This document shows positions 38,101 to 54,200 of a DNA stretch of 64,000 nucleotides, piece by piece. The notes beneath the pieces are model-generated. The model searched no databases. It was not told the origin of the DNA and saw only the letters and a program-made list of their open reading frames with translations. Numbering within the stretch: position 1 is the stretch's first letter; each line of letters begins with the position of its first letter. A program made the translations under genes and the position numbers. Source of the DNA: Pisaster brevispinus (Eukaryota; Echinodermata; Asteroidea; Forcipulatida; Asteriidae); NCBI GenBank assembly GCA_023634235.1, contig JAMKCF010000020.1, positions 5,890,001 to 5,954,000 on the forward strand, read 5' to 3'.

Positions 38101-41100
38101 TACATCAAGACTTCAGAAAAGTTTAATTAAAAAGTGAAGTCTCAGCTGATGCTCGTGACAGCTAAGATTGTACTTTGTCTTCATAAACTCCCATGGTTAA
38201 CATCAATGAGTATACACTGTCCATCATGTACAAGTACAAGTACACTGGCATGTCACATAAACAAAACAGCACCTAAGGAATATGACCTTGTCAAAAGTTC
38301 AAGACGCCCAACTTGAGAGCAAACTAAGTCAGTTCCAGACAATAACACCTCAATTTGACTACTTCTCACATTCCTTTTGCTGAAACCTGTTTACTAATAA
38401 TACTCACATTTCTATTATTGGTGAAATTTGACCCAAGCTGTTAGTCAGTGTACTATGGCTTCAGTGGTAAATGTATTTCCTTTGTTTTTTATATAAGCAA
38501 AGATGACACTTTATCAAAAGGAGTCAAACTGCCAGTGATACAATTACTAATTCAAAGAGAGTTTGCCAGCTAAAACTATCCAATCAATTTTTTGCTCTTA
38601 CCCATTTTTGTTGTTGTAAAAACTGTGCTAATTAGCAAAATGTTGAAAAATACATGTATCTGAACTACAGGGATGGATAAATGAAAATGATTGTGATTGC
38701 CATTACAATATAGAGGTACATATCAGGTACAATCGCCTACATTAGTAGCATCACAGCAGAAACCACAAACAAACAAAGCAAACTTTATTGTTCAAACAAA
38801 CCACTTCAACAACACAGTACAAAGGCAAGATTGTTTCCCTAGGTCTGTAAAGGTTTTAGCATTGTCAACCAATCCAGCCCAGATCAATACCCAATCTAAT
38901 TAGTCTGGACACCAGGCCAATTTCATGACCAGCCCTGGCCATGACATCATCACAGGGCAGGTCAAGCGCTATCTGTTGTTGACATTAAACCCAGATTGAT
39001 GGTCTATGATTCATGAGATTGGTATTTCCATGTCAATGGAGTACACTTTGCTGAGGGTTTTGCTGTCTGTACATGCAGTGTGTATGGAAACAAAGGGAGT
39101 TGGATATCAGACATCCAGTAACTGATATTGAAAACAACCCTAAGGTAGGGAAAAGGAGACCAAAGGGACAGACAGGATGTGTTCACCATTAGCAATTACT
39201 ACTGACAATGAACTCTCTACACATTATCATATCAACAATACAACAGGCCTGTCATTTCATGTCTCAAGGGGCAAGGCCACTTCTCACTGAGTGAAAATGA
39301 AAGAAAAAGAACACCATTAGAAATTCTTGATGGCAGACAATTCATGCACTGACAGCCATAGATGTATCATGCAGAACTGTGTAAATTGCAGTTTGCAGGA
39401 AGGATTGTAAACTTCCATTTGGCAAACACTGCAATTGCACTCTCAAGTCATGAGAAGGTTTTCCAGTCTACTCCTGAAGAAAACAGGACAATAGTTTATG
39501 CACAATCCTACATGGATCACTGCTTCATTGTCCATACATTGCTGTACATAAAGGGAAGTCACAGTTACAGTTTAAAATTCAATACAGCCCATTTAATATA
39601 ATCTTACACAATTCTTGCATAAACTTTAAGACCCTGTTTGCCTTTATACCTATTTATAACCTCCACAATATTCCATAAAATTCATATCAAAGGAAAATGT
39701 CAATGTTTTTTTTTTAACCATTGTAAGAGAGCCCTGCCCTTAGAGTTATATATAGGAACTAGAGGGCGCACTGGTAATGCTACATGTACGTGCACAAACG
39801 CGACGGGACCGCAAGGAGACACGTGCGCCATTTTGTACGATGGCAACATTGAACATGTTTAAACACAGTGACATACATATAAACTGAAAGGGTTAGTGTA
39901 CATGTACACTGTAGACACTGGTGCCTTCAGCTCATGACTGGTACACTGGTCAGTGTTTCCCCTTGGATTCACAAAATAAGCCAAATGTACATATGCACAT
40001 GCCACATGTACATAAAAGCCAAATTGGTGATTGTGTAAAAACTTTGAAATCACAAAAAAATCACAGGCATGTGAGTGGGCAGTCAAAGAAAGAAAATATT
40101 TGCAGTGACATTCAAACCAAGGACTTATGAGATAAGGGACAGTAAGTCCATGCTTGCTATCACCACAAAGGAAAACAAAAGGGTCCGCTATCTATTTCTA
40201 AAAACTATTTTTCTGATTTTCTTGTTGTAAGTATGAAAGTGTCTCCCACAATAAATATCAGGATCAAAACAGCATTTATTGGGGTCAAAATTAGCTAGGA
40301 AGCCGGGCAGCCATGTTTTAGCTTGCAAGCCAGCGGCCATATTTTACATGTAGCTAGCAAGCTGAGAAGCCATGTTTTGCACAGCCAGTTTTCTGAAAAC
40401 AAGGCCTAAATTGTTAAGCTCGGCCTGTTGGTCTAAATCAAGCTTTGCACTTTGCATCCTTGAAACAGTAAAAACCAAATCTCAGCTAAAATTACCCCAT
40501 GCTTTCATCCATCAACCATTACAAAGAAATATAGTGTACAGTATGAACATCAACACAAGATGTATCTTTTGTACCTTTTGCTGCTGTACAGCAGTTTATT
40601 CAATCTTGACCAAGTTCTGTGATTGCTATAATGCAAACTCATGACAGCAGAAGATTGGTTTATTTGACTGAAAGCAGACATTCCATCCTTGCAAGTGCAT
40701 CCAACACAGACCCCTTCTGCAAAAGAAACCCTCATCCCCCTTCCCTTCACAACACCAAATGACATCAGCATCTCATACCGCTCAGTGCCTACTAAATGTA
40801 GTCTCAGAATGATAAACCACAACCTAGCCAATCCCAGACACATTGTAGCATTTCATAACATTGTATCAGGGAGGGGTCATAAAGCTACAGTAACTGATGA
40901 ATGCTTCACAATATTCCATTATCAGTACACATTCGGTACAAGAATTCTAGAAGAGTGTATTACTGTTAGAACATTCTTGCCACGAGTACCACTTCCCTCT
41001 AATCCTCTTCCATATTTATATTTATATTCGTTTTTTACAGTGTAAATGAATGGGGACTAATATTGTGTACAAATGTACATGAGTATCTTCTTTGTGATTC

Positions 41101-44100
41101 AAGACACTCCAAATGGAAAGCGCACAATGCATCAAATAACATGGGAACAATTTTCGCGATAATAAACAGAGCGTATTTCAACTAAAGAGAGTCCGGAAGC
41201 AACAGACTGAAAAGTAACCACAGCTGTTAACCTTCAACTTGTGTGCAAGTTGCCATCAACAGCACACATCTCAGACAGACAGCACACTTCTCCATCTGTT
41301 TTCATGTTTATTAGTAAAGCGTTATTTTGTGGTAAGTTTGCACATTGAAGTTTGCAGCTAGTGGCTTTACATTTGTTGCTGAATTACCAGCTCTGGAAAA
41401 GTAAAATGGTTTACAGGACACGTACAGTCTCAGAGTACACATCTTGCATTTGTAAAAGTTATCAGGAAAAATGCAAAACTACATGTATGTACAAATTTCA
41501 TTGAAAACTTTGCTGCATGTTTGTCTTTTGCTTTTTAAAAACATAAACACATACATGTACACACATACACACATGACAAGGAAATCGGTATCCAACACAA
41601 TTCTCATTCTAAACACAAAATCAAAAATATTCACGTAAATACATGCATCAGTGCAGATGTGACAGATAGAGAAAAAGCGCGTTCTCTTTATTCCCCCATA
41701 GCTGTTTATTTATTCATTTATTCATACACTTAACCCCGGAACTAGCGCCCCCTAGCGGCGGCACGATTTTCAAATTTATCCATTTGGATCATTCTACTCT
41801 TTGATGTCGGGAGAAAGACACCTCATTACATGTCTATGCTATTTCTCCGACAGATTTGTAAATAAAGCCCAGAGGCAAGAATGCTGATGTGTACATACAG
41901 TAATGACAAGTTGATTATAAACAGGAGGAAGTAACCATGCAATAGATATTTTAAATATGCACATTACATGTATGCAGATACCGTACATGTACATGTAACA
42001 TTCCCATAGAATTTTTGAAATGTACATTTTTCTCATTAAGTTGCCCTTTGACAAAAAAAAGTGCCCTGCCCTCCTCACAACAACAATGTACCAGGCCCAT
42101 TTATTCTACTTTATTTGTAGCCTATTATTAGTACAGCATTGTGACCACTGACATTTAAGCTGGAATGTTTTTAGTTGGTTTAAATTGTATCCAAATTTCA
42201 TGTAGATCAAGATGTCTGATTGTTTTCTAACCTTCATGCTCTGTGAAGAGCATCCTGGAACAAAATGAACAGCTGGGCTCAATTTCACAATACACTAACA
42301 ATCATCTTTAAGATGAGTAGTCAATATCACCATAGTGATTTGTATTATGACATCACAGTTCGCTTAGCAATTAAGATTGATACACAGTTAAGATCAATCT
42401 TAGCTCTTTGTGAAATCAAGCCCTCGTGGTATGTACATACTGTACATAAACACCCATTATTTTTGTATACACAACAGAAATCTGATGTTACACAGAACAC
42501 GTTTCACACTGAAAGGTACTATGACATACATGGAGGATGGTTGAATGGCTGAACTCTATCTTTTATTTATCTTCCAACAAAACAAACCCATTGTCCCATT
42601 AGAACACCCATTTCCTAAGGACAAAGGTCAATGTACAGTGACTGCATAGCTTCCTGGTATTGTCCATTCATGGTTACCTCAAGGGCAGGCAGGACAGTGC
42701 CATGTGTACTGTGGTATAATACCATGGTTTAGAAAAACCATTTACTCCATTTCTTGGAATAGTTGCACCTGGTATACAAGATATATGTGTATAGATTCAG
42801 AACCAAACAGTGTGTGGGTTGATTTTGTTGCAGTTTCCTGGATATTTCTTTAACTGAGTGGCTTTAACAATGTTAATACATTAATATTCTGAGATTGAGT
42901 CCCTTTTAAAATAAATGGTTTCCTTAGGAAAGTACACTGTATACAGAACTCCTGTACATCGAATAAGACTTTGTACTGTGACTCATTGGCTAGTCTTTAC
43001 ATATAACACATAAAGTTTGTAGTCTCTTTACTTACAATATGACAAACATGCCTTAAATTTGATAAGAAAAACACCAAACATAGGCCGTGTCCGAAACGGC
43101 AACTTCGGCTACAGCTACAGCTAGATCAGCGCGTCTGCCAGTGTTGAAGAATATGCAGACGCGCGCGATCTAGCCGTAGCTGTAGCCGAAGTCGCTGTTT
43201 CAGACACGGCCTTACAATGTATATGAACAGTGAGATGCTCTGAGCATGCTCCGTGGCACATCAGTCACCATCTCTCATCCTCCACTGGTTCCATTAATAT
43301 TTCCTTTTAAAAAGCTACACTTTAAGCTCTTGTAGGGAGCCAGTCAAATGACCAAGCAGGCCTTGAAATGTCACCATGGCAATGCATTCATGGGCAAGTT
43401 CATTCCCTTGACAACACTTTTTTACACAAAGGACTCTGTTATTGTAGTCATTGAACTATTGTTAAAAAAAACTTTCCTTATCATACACTGATGCCTTAGA
43501 ATACATGTTTGAAGAACAGAACACAGCACACAAACATGCCCAGAAGACATTTAGATTAGCTTGATGGCAAATGTGCAAATACAGGAAAGACGCTATTAGA
43601 TTAATCAACAAGGGCTGGTCATATGTTTAAGATATTTTTTAGGGATGGGCTATCAACCTGATGAACATGTACAAATGTCACTTACAGGCACATTGTACAT
43701 ACTGTACATGTATGAGTAAAATGGCTTTCTGATTCAGGTTTAATGTTTAACATGTTTAATGTGTACAGTGGATCCTGCATCAAAATCTCTCCATTGACTT
43801 GTGATTTAAAATGTACTGACTCAGTATGAGTTTTATTACTGGAATGTAAATGGTCATCACTTCAATTTACATGTACCCTTCCCTTTACAGGTAGGGTCAA
43901 AGATTGGTTTTTGTCAATGTAATGCTGATGTATCGGCCAAATTGTCTATGAAGATAAAATAAAAGTCACCTGTGATAGTTTTATTTAGCTGAATACAGTG
44001 TCTAATTGTTGAGAAAACAGCAAAAAACTGCCATGGTGTTTTCATCAGGAACATCAAACCCATCCCCAAGGTGACAGTGGGAAACAACCGCATCTTCAGT

Positions 44101-47100
44101 TGCAGCATTCACAAACTGACACCACAGAAACTTGAATCTCCAAAAATCGCCTTGTGGTGAGTTTTGGAGATTCTAATTTTTTGACATACATTTATTTATT
44201 TCTAATCAATGCGGGCATTTTAGACAAAGTAATTTTTTACAGAATTCTTACTACCATTACCATATTTACAACAAGTAAGCTTTCAGAAAGAAATTACTTC
44301 TTTTTTTCAGGATCGTTACCAAAGTATGACCCTACGTTTAAGTGCAGTATGGTTTTTAAGTTTAAACAGTACACGTAAATGTTAACAGTTGGTTCACTTT
44401 AAATTTTGACAATATCGATGGTCAATTTCTGTTAATATTTTGTGTGTTTAACATGAATTAAATTGATTTAGGATTTAACATCTTGGACTGTTTAGATCTA
44501 CATTATCAAGGGCACCAGCATGTCACGTTTGATTTACACAGTGATATTAACCATCAGTGCCTTACAGTGTAGGCCTATGTCTCATCTCTGCATTATAAAC
44601 AATTCATGATCGCTTTGAGCATTGGGATGGTGAAAGGCAGCTTGCATATGATCTGAGTTGGCTTTTAGTGCACGCTGAGGTTCCTCATGCAGAAATGCAG
44701 ACGTGCATTCTGACTGCGTTTACGCACATGAGACTGCACAAAGTCGACTGAGTGCATGGTTACTTGTTTGTGTAGAGTTAACGGCTGTGATAATACGCAT
44801 GATCTCTGTACATGTGTCAAGGTAGTTTGTCCTAGTAACTACAGGACTGAAACACAGTTTGAAACACAACCAGTCTACTTTACGAAATCTCCAAGAGTCT
44901 TCTATGAGAAGGGAATGTACAAACAAAGATGGGAAAACAATGCAGGCCTACATGTACATGTATGTACTTCACACGAATCAGATTTTCTTAATATTAAAGC
45001 TAATATCAGCACCAATCTTCCCAAGAAAGTTGTTTCTAAAAAGCTACTATCATGAAAGATAGACAAAACAGGTTCATTTTTAACTGCATGTTTTTATTTT
45101 TTTAATTTACAGCTTAAAACTGTCATTAATGTCCAAAAATTGCTATTGAAACAGGATTTTAAGGCAACACATTTTTCTTTTACCATTTTCTCCTCCAAAA
45201 GTTGAAAAACATGCTCCAGACTTTACAAATCAACCTAATTTTTCTAGGCTAACAATTTAAAAATTGATAAACTTCAGTTATTTGTTAGCAATTTATCGCA
45301 CTGTTTGTCATGTTTGAGGTTCAAAGGATAAACAAATTTATCCCTTCCTCTTTTTCGCTTGATTTGAGCAGCAAAGGATAACAACATTTATCCCTTCCAC
45401 TTTTCGGCTGGGTTTGAGGAACAAGGAATACAAAAATCTATCCCCTTCCTCTTTTCGGCTTGGTTTGAGGAACAAGGGATGCAAAAATCTATCCCTTTAC
45501 TTAAATTATTACCACTCTTTTTTTTATCAGCTTTCCCAATAATGAAGTATACATTGTTAAAAAAGGGTGTGTGTGTATTTTTCTTTGATATTATGATGCA
45601 ATAATAGTTTGGAGTACAAAATGTAGCAATTGTTTTGGTAACAAAAAGGTATAAATCAAAAGACTGTTAAAAATATTTTTTAAAGTGCACCTGATTCTTA
45701 TTTTGCTCCTCCAGCAACATTTCATGAAAAAAACATAATGGTTTTAACATTTTAAAAACAACTTTAAAAAAAAAAATTGCTATATATTACCGGAAAAAGT
45801 GTAGTTAAAATTGAACCTGTTACAAATACATGTACATGTAATTTCCCTTCTGAATTAAGGATAAGATGTTTATACTTTTTGAGGCTTTTCATGGTGAGGT
45901 ATCAATATATATTCGGTTTGCGGTAACACCATGTGTATATCTACTAGCTATGTAGATTTGTTCTTTGAGAACAGGTCTTGCTTTTTAATTCTACTGCCGC
46001 GGAGTAGATTTGGAATCGGGAGACTACTTGATAAGATGTTTGTTATTCAGCATTGAGATTTGAAATTGTGACACGCCTGAGAAACATTCTCATCATCTTT
46101 CCCGTGGCTTATTTTCTTCAGACTCGATCAACAAGGAGTTTGTAGTTGATTTTAAAAAAAACAGTCATTTTTAAAAGCCATGTGTGTATCTTGACAACTA
46201 TTCTCAGCAGAAAAAATCGCTCAAACAACAAATCTATTCAACATGAGCAAGGAACTGATCACAAAGCAATACACAAAATAGCATTTTGGCTTGTGCAACA
46301 CATTTCTTTGTTCAGCAAACTGGAGCGCTTAGTAGATACTCTAGGTAACTGGATCCAGATTATTGTCCTAATCAGACTTGTAATATCAGTAATTGAACTG
46401 GATTCAATAATGATGGAGTTCAAGCCGTTGAAAACAAAGTAAAGCATCAAAGCATCACCTGCTGTCCATTTATTTATATCTACAAGGAGGAAAAAACAAC
46501 TCCTGACAGTGCATGCACCTAAGATACCTGATTAGTCAGCTGGTGGTAACACTGAGTGTGTGCAAGATATGCCACCTTTGGTAATTATCCACTAAAAAGC
46601 AAAATGAGAGTGGTAAACAACACTTGTGTTAAATAACTATAAATTACAAGCTACAGACTGTACAACTTGTAAGTGTACGGTTTGTATTCTAAAAAGCAAA
46701 TGTGATAATTTATTGACATAAGATTGATTGCTAATTGATGATTTTGCTAAATGATGCATGATCAGACTTTTGTTTTTCATTGTGGTTTTAAATTTCTTAT
46801 TACTGACAATACACTTGATACTTAATTGTTGTAAAGCAGGGTAGTTTTTCCTTTGGTACAGGGCACCTATATGAGGGAATGTGTTCAAACAAACAAATCC
46901 TTTTCCTGAAAATTTGCAAAATATGCAATAAGACAAGGTACAGTGGGTTTTTTTTTAATTACAATAATCGGGAAGCTCACTGGTGTTTATACCAGTGACA
47001 ATTCTTCAGAGAAATATCTCCTCTTATATTATATAATTAATGTCAAAGTTGAAAAAAAATTAAAAATTGGAAAACATTCAAACTCACTGAATTGCTTATT

Positions 47101-50100
47101 GAATAAAGATGATTTAAATGTGCACAGAATCCCTGAAATATCATGGACGGTTTTGTTTATTTCACCAAACAAGACCACAGAACTTGATTGATTTAACAGG
47201 TTGGTGGGTTGATCTGTGATAATTGAAATATAATTGATAACTAATTGGAAATTAATTTGCACTTTCCCTTGAAAGGTAGGGTCATTGTTTTGTTTTTTTG
47301 TTTTTTTTCCAACATAAGGCTGATTTATGTCACAGGCAAAACGAAAAATACAACAAAAGTCACCTGCAAAAGTTTCAGCTGAATACAGTGTCTACACATG
47401 TACTTGTTGAGCCAAAGAAAAACGTCCTGTATTTTCATCAAGAACATTGAATCATGGTTGAATCCATCCATCCACATTTAGCGAGATGACAGTGGGTACC
47501 AGCCATTTCTCTGGCCACAGCATTCACAAATGCATTCACCACCATCTTTGGAGATTCAAAATTGTTTATATAATTTTATTGTTTATTGTTTATGTAATTT
47601 TATTGATTTTTAATAAACGGGGCCACTTCAAACCAAATAATTTCGCCGAGTGCTCACCCCTTACCATTTTTACAATCTTTTTAACAAGTAGGCTTTCGAA
47701 TAGAAATTACTTCTTCTTTTTTTATGGGTCTTCACCATACCTGGTCTTCACCAAAATCCAATCCTACCTTTAAGTGTAAGGTGGTTATTTGATTGTAAAA
47801 GATCATCCAACTGATTCTGGACATATCTTGGGCAAACTAATCCAGTCAAGCTGTGAAGCCCTGGTTTATCAAAATAGCAAAGAGGAGGCCTTGCAGTCTG
47901 CAAAATTCACACCTTCAACAAATTACACAGCAGGGGGCAGGTATAGCAGCCTATCAACTGGAAAAACTCTGATGGAAAGGACAAATGTACACGTACATGT
48001 ATGCAGTTAATTTCAAACAAATAATACTTGCAAGGACTTCCTGGTGAGCACTTTATTATTCAAGTAAATCAATGATTTTCTAGCATGTACATGTACATGT
48101 AGTTCAATTTAGTTCCTTCATCAATTTTAACCTATTTACAAAGTAAATTGTAAATTGCAGAGTATTACTTCTTGGAAGAAAATCCATTGCATAAAGTTAT
48201 ACAAGTAATTTAATTCCCCTACCTGAATTTTAAACCATCTAAATTCAAAAGTTTATTGATTGATTAAAAGGAATCACAAGCAACTTCATTAATAAAGTAT
48301 GGCAAAAAGGATCATTGCATTTAGGTTGGATAATATTATATTACACACTGTACATGTAGGTGTTGTTTGTACATTACACAACTTGCTGGAAAATGCAATG
48401 TAATTTTTGTGCATTATGACAATGCTGAAAACACCAGTTTAATTATTCACCTGTATCAATTAAAGTAAATAATTGCAGTTTGGGTAAAGCTTGCATTAAG
48501 CACACTCAAGAATGTCAACAATTCTGCTGTTGTCCAAGTCATTAGTTTACTAACAAAAACCAAATAGGGTGTAGTTTCAATAGATTCTTTAAGTGTTTTT
48601 TTTTATTTTTTTTTTTACAATGTATGGATTTGGGGAATGAAAAAAGTGGTCTTGTACAACTGTTACCAAGGTTGTTGGTACACCTCTGCCTTCTTGACTT
48701 CTTTTGCATACTCTGGTTGAAGAGAAGCACATCATACGTGTAGGCGAGGGTGGTGCTTTCAAGCATGTACTTTGTGCTATTTCTATGTACATGTACATGT
48801 ACATGTACATGTCCCTTTCAAAAACGAAGAATAACCACTCAAGAACACATACAATTTTCTTCAGCAAAAGGCTCCGCAGTCATGAATTCATTTCACAAAA
48901 TTAAATTTGAAGAGATGATTGGACCTGGAGACATCATGGATGACTGTGTAAATGCAACAAGATTCCCCAAAAGGGCACATTCAAGGAATTTTCCACCTAG
49001 AAAGGAGTTAATACAAATAGTGTAATTGTTGTCAGTACAAGTCTCCCCATTTAATTCTGTGGGTTCCAGCATTCCCTCTGTGTACCCCTGGGGTACACAC
49101 GACATATAGACACCAGGGGCCCTAATTTGGCAAGTCAGAGGGTTAAGAACTAATTAAATTGTGCAAGCTGGGAAATGTGAAGATGGTTGGTTAAGCATGT
49201 ACTGTAAATATAATGTACATGCACATAACCAAAAACAAAAGTATTTTTGTTTACACCATCGGCTGTTTGTACGATAAATGCAGCAAATTGAGGTTTTTTT
49301 TTTAAATGCTTATCATTTAAATGGTCCACAAACAAAACCTTTTGGAGAGTAGGATGTTGTTACAGTATCTGACAAAACGCAGGCAGGAAGTGAATGTGTG
49401 AGTCTAATCTTCATCTGTGACTTCATCTGTGAATGTGGTTAGTTTAATCATGTTATGAGTTGAAGACAAATCTGGTTGGTAGTCAACATTGCTGACTAGC
49501 TCACCCACAGTCTTGATAACTCCAGGCCCTGTGCAGCATAGAGGTAAACAGGTCACTGCCTTACTAAGTACAGCCAGATTTAGTCTTGATTACGAATTCA
49601 ACACCAACGACAAGAAGACAGCAGGACAAAAAGAGCCTGATCAGTACACAATGGAAGGCCTGATGCCCTCTAACGATGTTGCGTTGGATATCGCGGCGCT
49701 GACTTGCAAATTGGTAACACTGTAACCCATTCTGGTTGTTATTGTAGCCTATGGTACATACATCATAATGAAGATGTGAATGTTGTGTGCTGGTCTGATG
49801 TGTTACTCTATATACACATATGTAGTCAATTTGACGGCTGCCTGCAGTGCATGAAAATGGTTGCCTCCTCAAGGGTGGTTCTGGGATCAGGGGGCAATTT
49901 CATTACATACTCAAGCGTTCTGTTGGGTAATTTCTTTTCCCCTTATCAATATCAGGAAATAATTTGGGCAGACACACCACGAGCAAGAAAGTTGATCCCA
50001 CTGCCCCTCAAGAAAAAAGACAAACAAAAGTTTGGCCAGAAGATGTACACAAATTATTTGGCTTTACATGTTGAACAATCTATTTAAAATCATGTCACAT

Positions 50101-51236
50101 GAGTTGTAATGAATGCTTTTTTAGCGTAACATACACAAAGTTGTTTTGAAGTTTCTAAGAAAAATGGGTGATGGTTATGTGGAACATGTACTTTTCTTTG
50201 GACAAGGAAGCAGGGTTATGCAGAAAGCCATGGGCTCATGAGTCAGTGAGGAAAGTCAAATTAGGAGCCTAAATATAAAGCACTACAAATGTAGACAGAC
50301 ACAAGTGGGGAGCTCAACATAAATCCCTGATGTATCAAGGGTGGAGTCACTAGGGCAAGCATCTCAATGATGAAGAGAAACAAGTTATTATTGCATGACA
50401 CCCCAGTTTAACAAGTTGTATGCGGGCCATGGCTGAATCATAAATGTGTTTGGGTCCTGGTTTTTCCTAGGAGTAGGCCTACATATTAAAATACTATTAA
50501 TAGTGTTCCCCCAAACGCTTTTAATTTAGATTTTCCCATTTCAAAATATAGTTGATTCCATGATATGGACTTGTGACCATCAGAGTTAAGCAACCTGGCA
50601 ATGACTGAGGTTACAGGAAACTCAATCAGAGTACAAATGTATACGGATTGAGCATCATCTAGCATTGACAAGCAGAAACCCAGAATCCAGGAAACAACAA
50701 TAAACCACTGCCTCTGCCAACCTTCTCAATTTTCAATTTCAACAGAAACTTGGCATTCTTTACCTGCAGGCAAACAGAGAAACAGGGCATTCTGTTGAAC
50801 TGAGGGCCTTTTTTTCTATACACAGAAACCAATTATTGGGGGCATTCACAGCATGGTTCACTCCAAACTGAGCATTCCAAGTTTCTTGACAATGTGGGCC
50901 CCAGAGACCCAGTAGATGAAACGACAGCTCAAATAACATCAATTCTGTAAGGTTTATTTTCAGCTCCGCTAAAAGACCAACTCCCCCCCCCCCTTACAAA
51001 AACTGAACTCATCCCACTGAAATCCCTCCAAGACAGAAAACTTGTTAGACACGACAAGCCAGGGGTCCTTTGTTTGACCATCATTTGAAAGCAGTAATCT
51101 GGAGTTTTGTTTTATTCCCTTGTTTGGGTTTATAGCCTATAAAAATTTATACAACTGAAACAAAAATATACAGCTTGTTCGAAATTCACTGAAACTGTCT
51201 TAACTTGAACTCTGAAAAACTGTGTAGAAATGTTTG

Positions 51237-51273
<37 letters not shown>

Positions 51274-54200
51274 AATATTTATAGAGCGCCTAATGCGAGG
51301 GCCTCAAGGCGCTTAACAGATAAACAAAACAGAAGCGCTAGCAAAAAGTAAGTAAACAGTAAAAAGTAAGCCAAAGTACAAGTCACAAGAGACAAGTCAG
51401 TAAAAACTATAAGTAAAATACACAAGCCTAAACAGTTTGATAAAAAACTCAGCCAAGAGACAATTAGCTACAACAACAAAATAGCAGAGTTTAGGTTGCT
51501 CATACAAACAAAATATTGTTTAAAAGATAAACATATATTTGGCCCTATCGGCTAAATTTAGGAAATGCACTCCCAACTTTTCCAGCTGAAAAACTGACAC
51601 AAAGGACTTGGTTCAAATTTGTTGACAAATAAGACAGCAACATACTGATTTTGTGTGCTTCATATAATTCATACATTTTGTAACACTCTCTCCAATAATA
51701 GTGTTATCATGTCCAAATTAGATCCACCTTGAAGCTTGTCTTAAAACATGTCAACACAGTGCTCCATGGAAAAGAAAACAAAAAGGAGCAAAGGCTTCTA
51801 TTTTGATTTATCCATGCTCAGCCAGCCAGAGAAGGCAGAAATCTACTGAATTGATCTAAAATAAAACTTAAAATGCAATAGAAAGTTTCCACTGAGACTG
51901 CAATCAGTCATTATCCAATTCATCCTTTGTTTCCAATTCATCCTTTGTTTATTCAGTCTTTACATTGTTTTGCCAGTACTTGATTGTACTTGCAAGTCAT
52001 GATAAGGAAGTGCTTTTCGATTATGTATAAAAATACAAGGGTTGTGCATCTCTGTTTACTTTCCTAAACAGTCGAATGGAACTTGTGATGTCCATTTAAA
52101 CAATTTCTATAACCAATCCAAAAGGTGCAGGATGTTAACTTTACCATACATTTCCAAGATTACAAATATAACGCTACACCCAGTCTTGATGGTCACAAAA
52201 GCAAGTGTACAGTATATGTTTTTACAGAAAGGTTATTTCTAATTTGGAGAAGAAATGTTGACAACAAGGTTAGTTTTAAACCCTAGACGTGACCCTCATG
52301 TACGTTGGACTGGCCAGCTGGTTGCCCACAATCTCCAAATATAAGACATTCCAAGTTATCAAGTTCAGTTAACCGGCTATGGTTTTTTCCTACATTTTAG
52401 TTGAGTTTCAAGTGTCAAAAGAGTAAGATCTGTCCTTGGACCTTGAGTACGTGTACATTTGCAGACATAACATCACTAATTAACTCAGGAAAAATAGCAA
52501 ATCTGTTCCAAAAAACTGCATTGTGGATTGTGGATTGTGTGAGTGCTGGGTAAGCTGTAGTTCAAAAAGATTATATGAAATGGTTACACTGTGATCTGCA
52601 AAACAACTTTGCTTTTGTTTTGTTAAGAGTAATCACACAACAAAGAAGTGGCCTGCAGTCACCTTATGTGAACAAACTGTGAATCTACAACAGTTGCCTT
52701 TGGCTATCTTTGGAGATTCTAATTTTTTCACCAATACTTTTATCGATTTTTAATTAACGGGGTATTTCAGATGAACTATTCACAACTTATTACATGTACA
52801 ATCCTTATAACAAGTAGGGTTTTGGATGAAAATTACACAAATTGTTTTTGAGGGTCATTACCAAAGTATGACCCTATCTTTAAAGTATGGTTACCTAATA
52901 TGGGTCCACTTCATACAATTCAGAGTGTGATGTTAAATCAATACAGGCAGGCAGCATGTAAATGTTTATAAGAGACAGATATTTGGGTCTCATACCTTGC
53001 AGTGCATTCTATCAGACTGTTTTTTCCAATCATTGGGAGAAGCTATGAGTAAGCCATCACTAGGGATGGGTCTGCAAGATTCAATTAACTTCAACATTCA
53101 CCTGCCTTGATCAAAAGGATACCCCAAACATGATTAACTTAGATCAGGCCATCTGCTCTCTCATGCATTCCTTCCACTGGATGTTTGCTCATTGTACATT
53201 GTAGGAGACTAACAACATTTAATAAAGTATCCAACCCCATTTGGGATTTATTCTATGACTACTCGGTTATTATTTGCCCTTTGCTATAAATAATCGGTTT
53301 ATGGTCATCTGATATTCCAACTTCAAGTTCAAACCTACCAACTTTTATGAATGTACCATAATTTATTACCAACGCAGCGGCAAACCCCCGAAACCAACTT
53401 AGTTTGTGCACATAGCATCAGTTATAAGGAGGTCACAGTGAAAAACTATTTCTCTCTTTCAATTTCTCTCTATGTCAATTATAGGAATACATTACTTTCT
53501 TGTATGCTTAATCAGACTGTATTTTTCTGATGATTTTTAACTTGGAAGTTTGATTCTTGTTAGATAGTTCTTTTAAGTATAAAGGCATAACAAAAGTCTA
53601 CAAAGCAATAGCATGCAGCAGGGAACGATTATTTCCAACAATGTTGCTTTTCAGCAAGCATGCCATAAGAACTGCCCTGTTGGTGCATGGCTGAAGCAGT
53701 AATATAATATGTCAATGTGGCTTTTAATACAGATCATTCCTAATACAGTGTGGTGTGTACTCTACAGTTTGTGCAAGCAGAACCCATTTTTGCAGTGCAC
53801 TAAGCTTGCAGTGCACCATAACACAATTTGGACAAGTTTTAAGTCATCTTACAGTTAAAGCAGCAGTCGCATGACCCCGTTTGTTTGTGGTTTGCAAAGA
53901 AGCAATGTATATTAGTCTGTGTTTATGGCATCAAATGGTATTTTTTTGTGAGGCCGGTAAATGTTTCTCACATTCTTGTCAACCATTTTCTAGGTCTCAA
54001 ATTGCCCATGCGCTGCTGAGTTACAAATGTGAATTATTTTCGTTGACCGCTTTGGAGGCAAATGTCCTATCCACGGTGAACTGTAGAAGGTACAGTGCCT
54101 TGTGAATGGCCTTATATGACTTATCAGCGGGTAGAACCACTTTCCCTCACCTCTTTGACTTAATGCAACCCTAGTCTAGAATTCTTGCCGAGTTTACAAT

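Noticed and set aside
49489..50087. Overlapping plus-strand frames (78 and 127 aa) as a nested gene
   Set aside because: No convincing splice borders, low-complexity composition, no recognisable motif, and comparable frames on the opposite strand.
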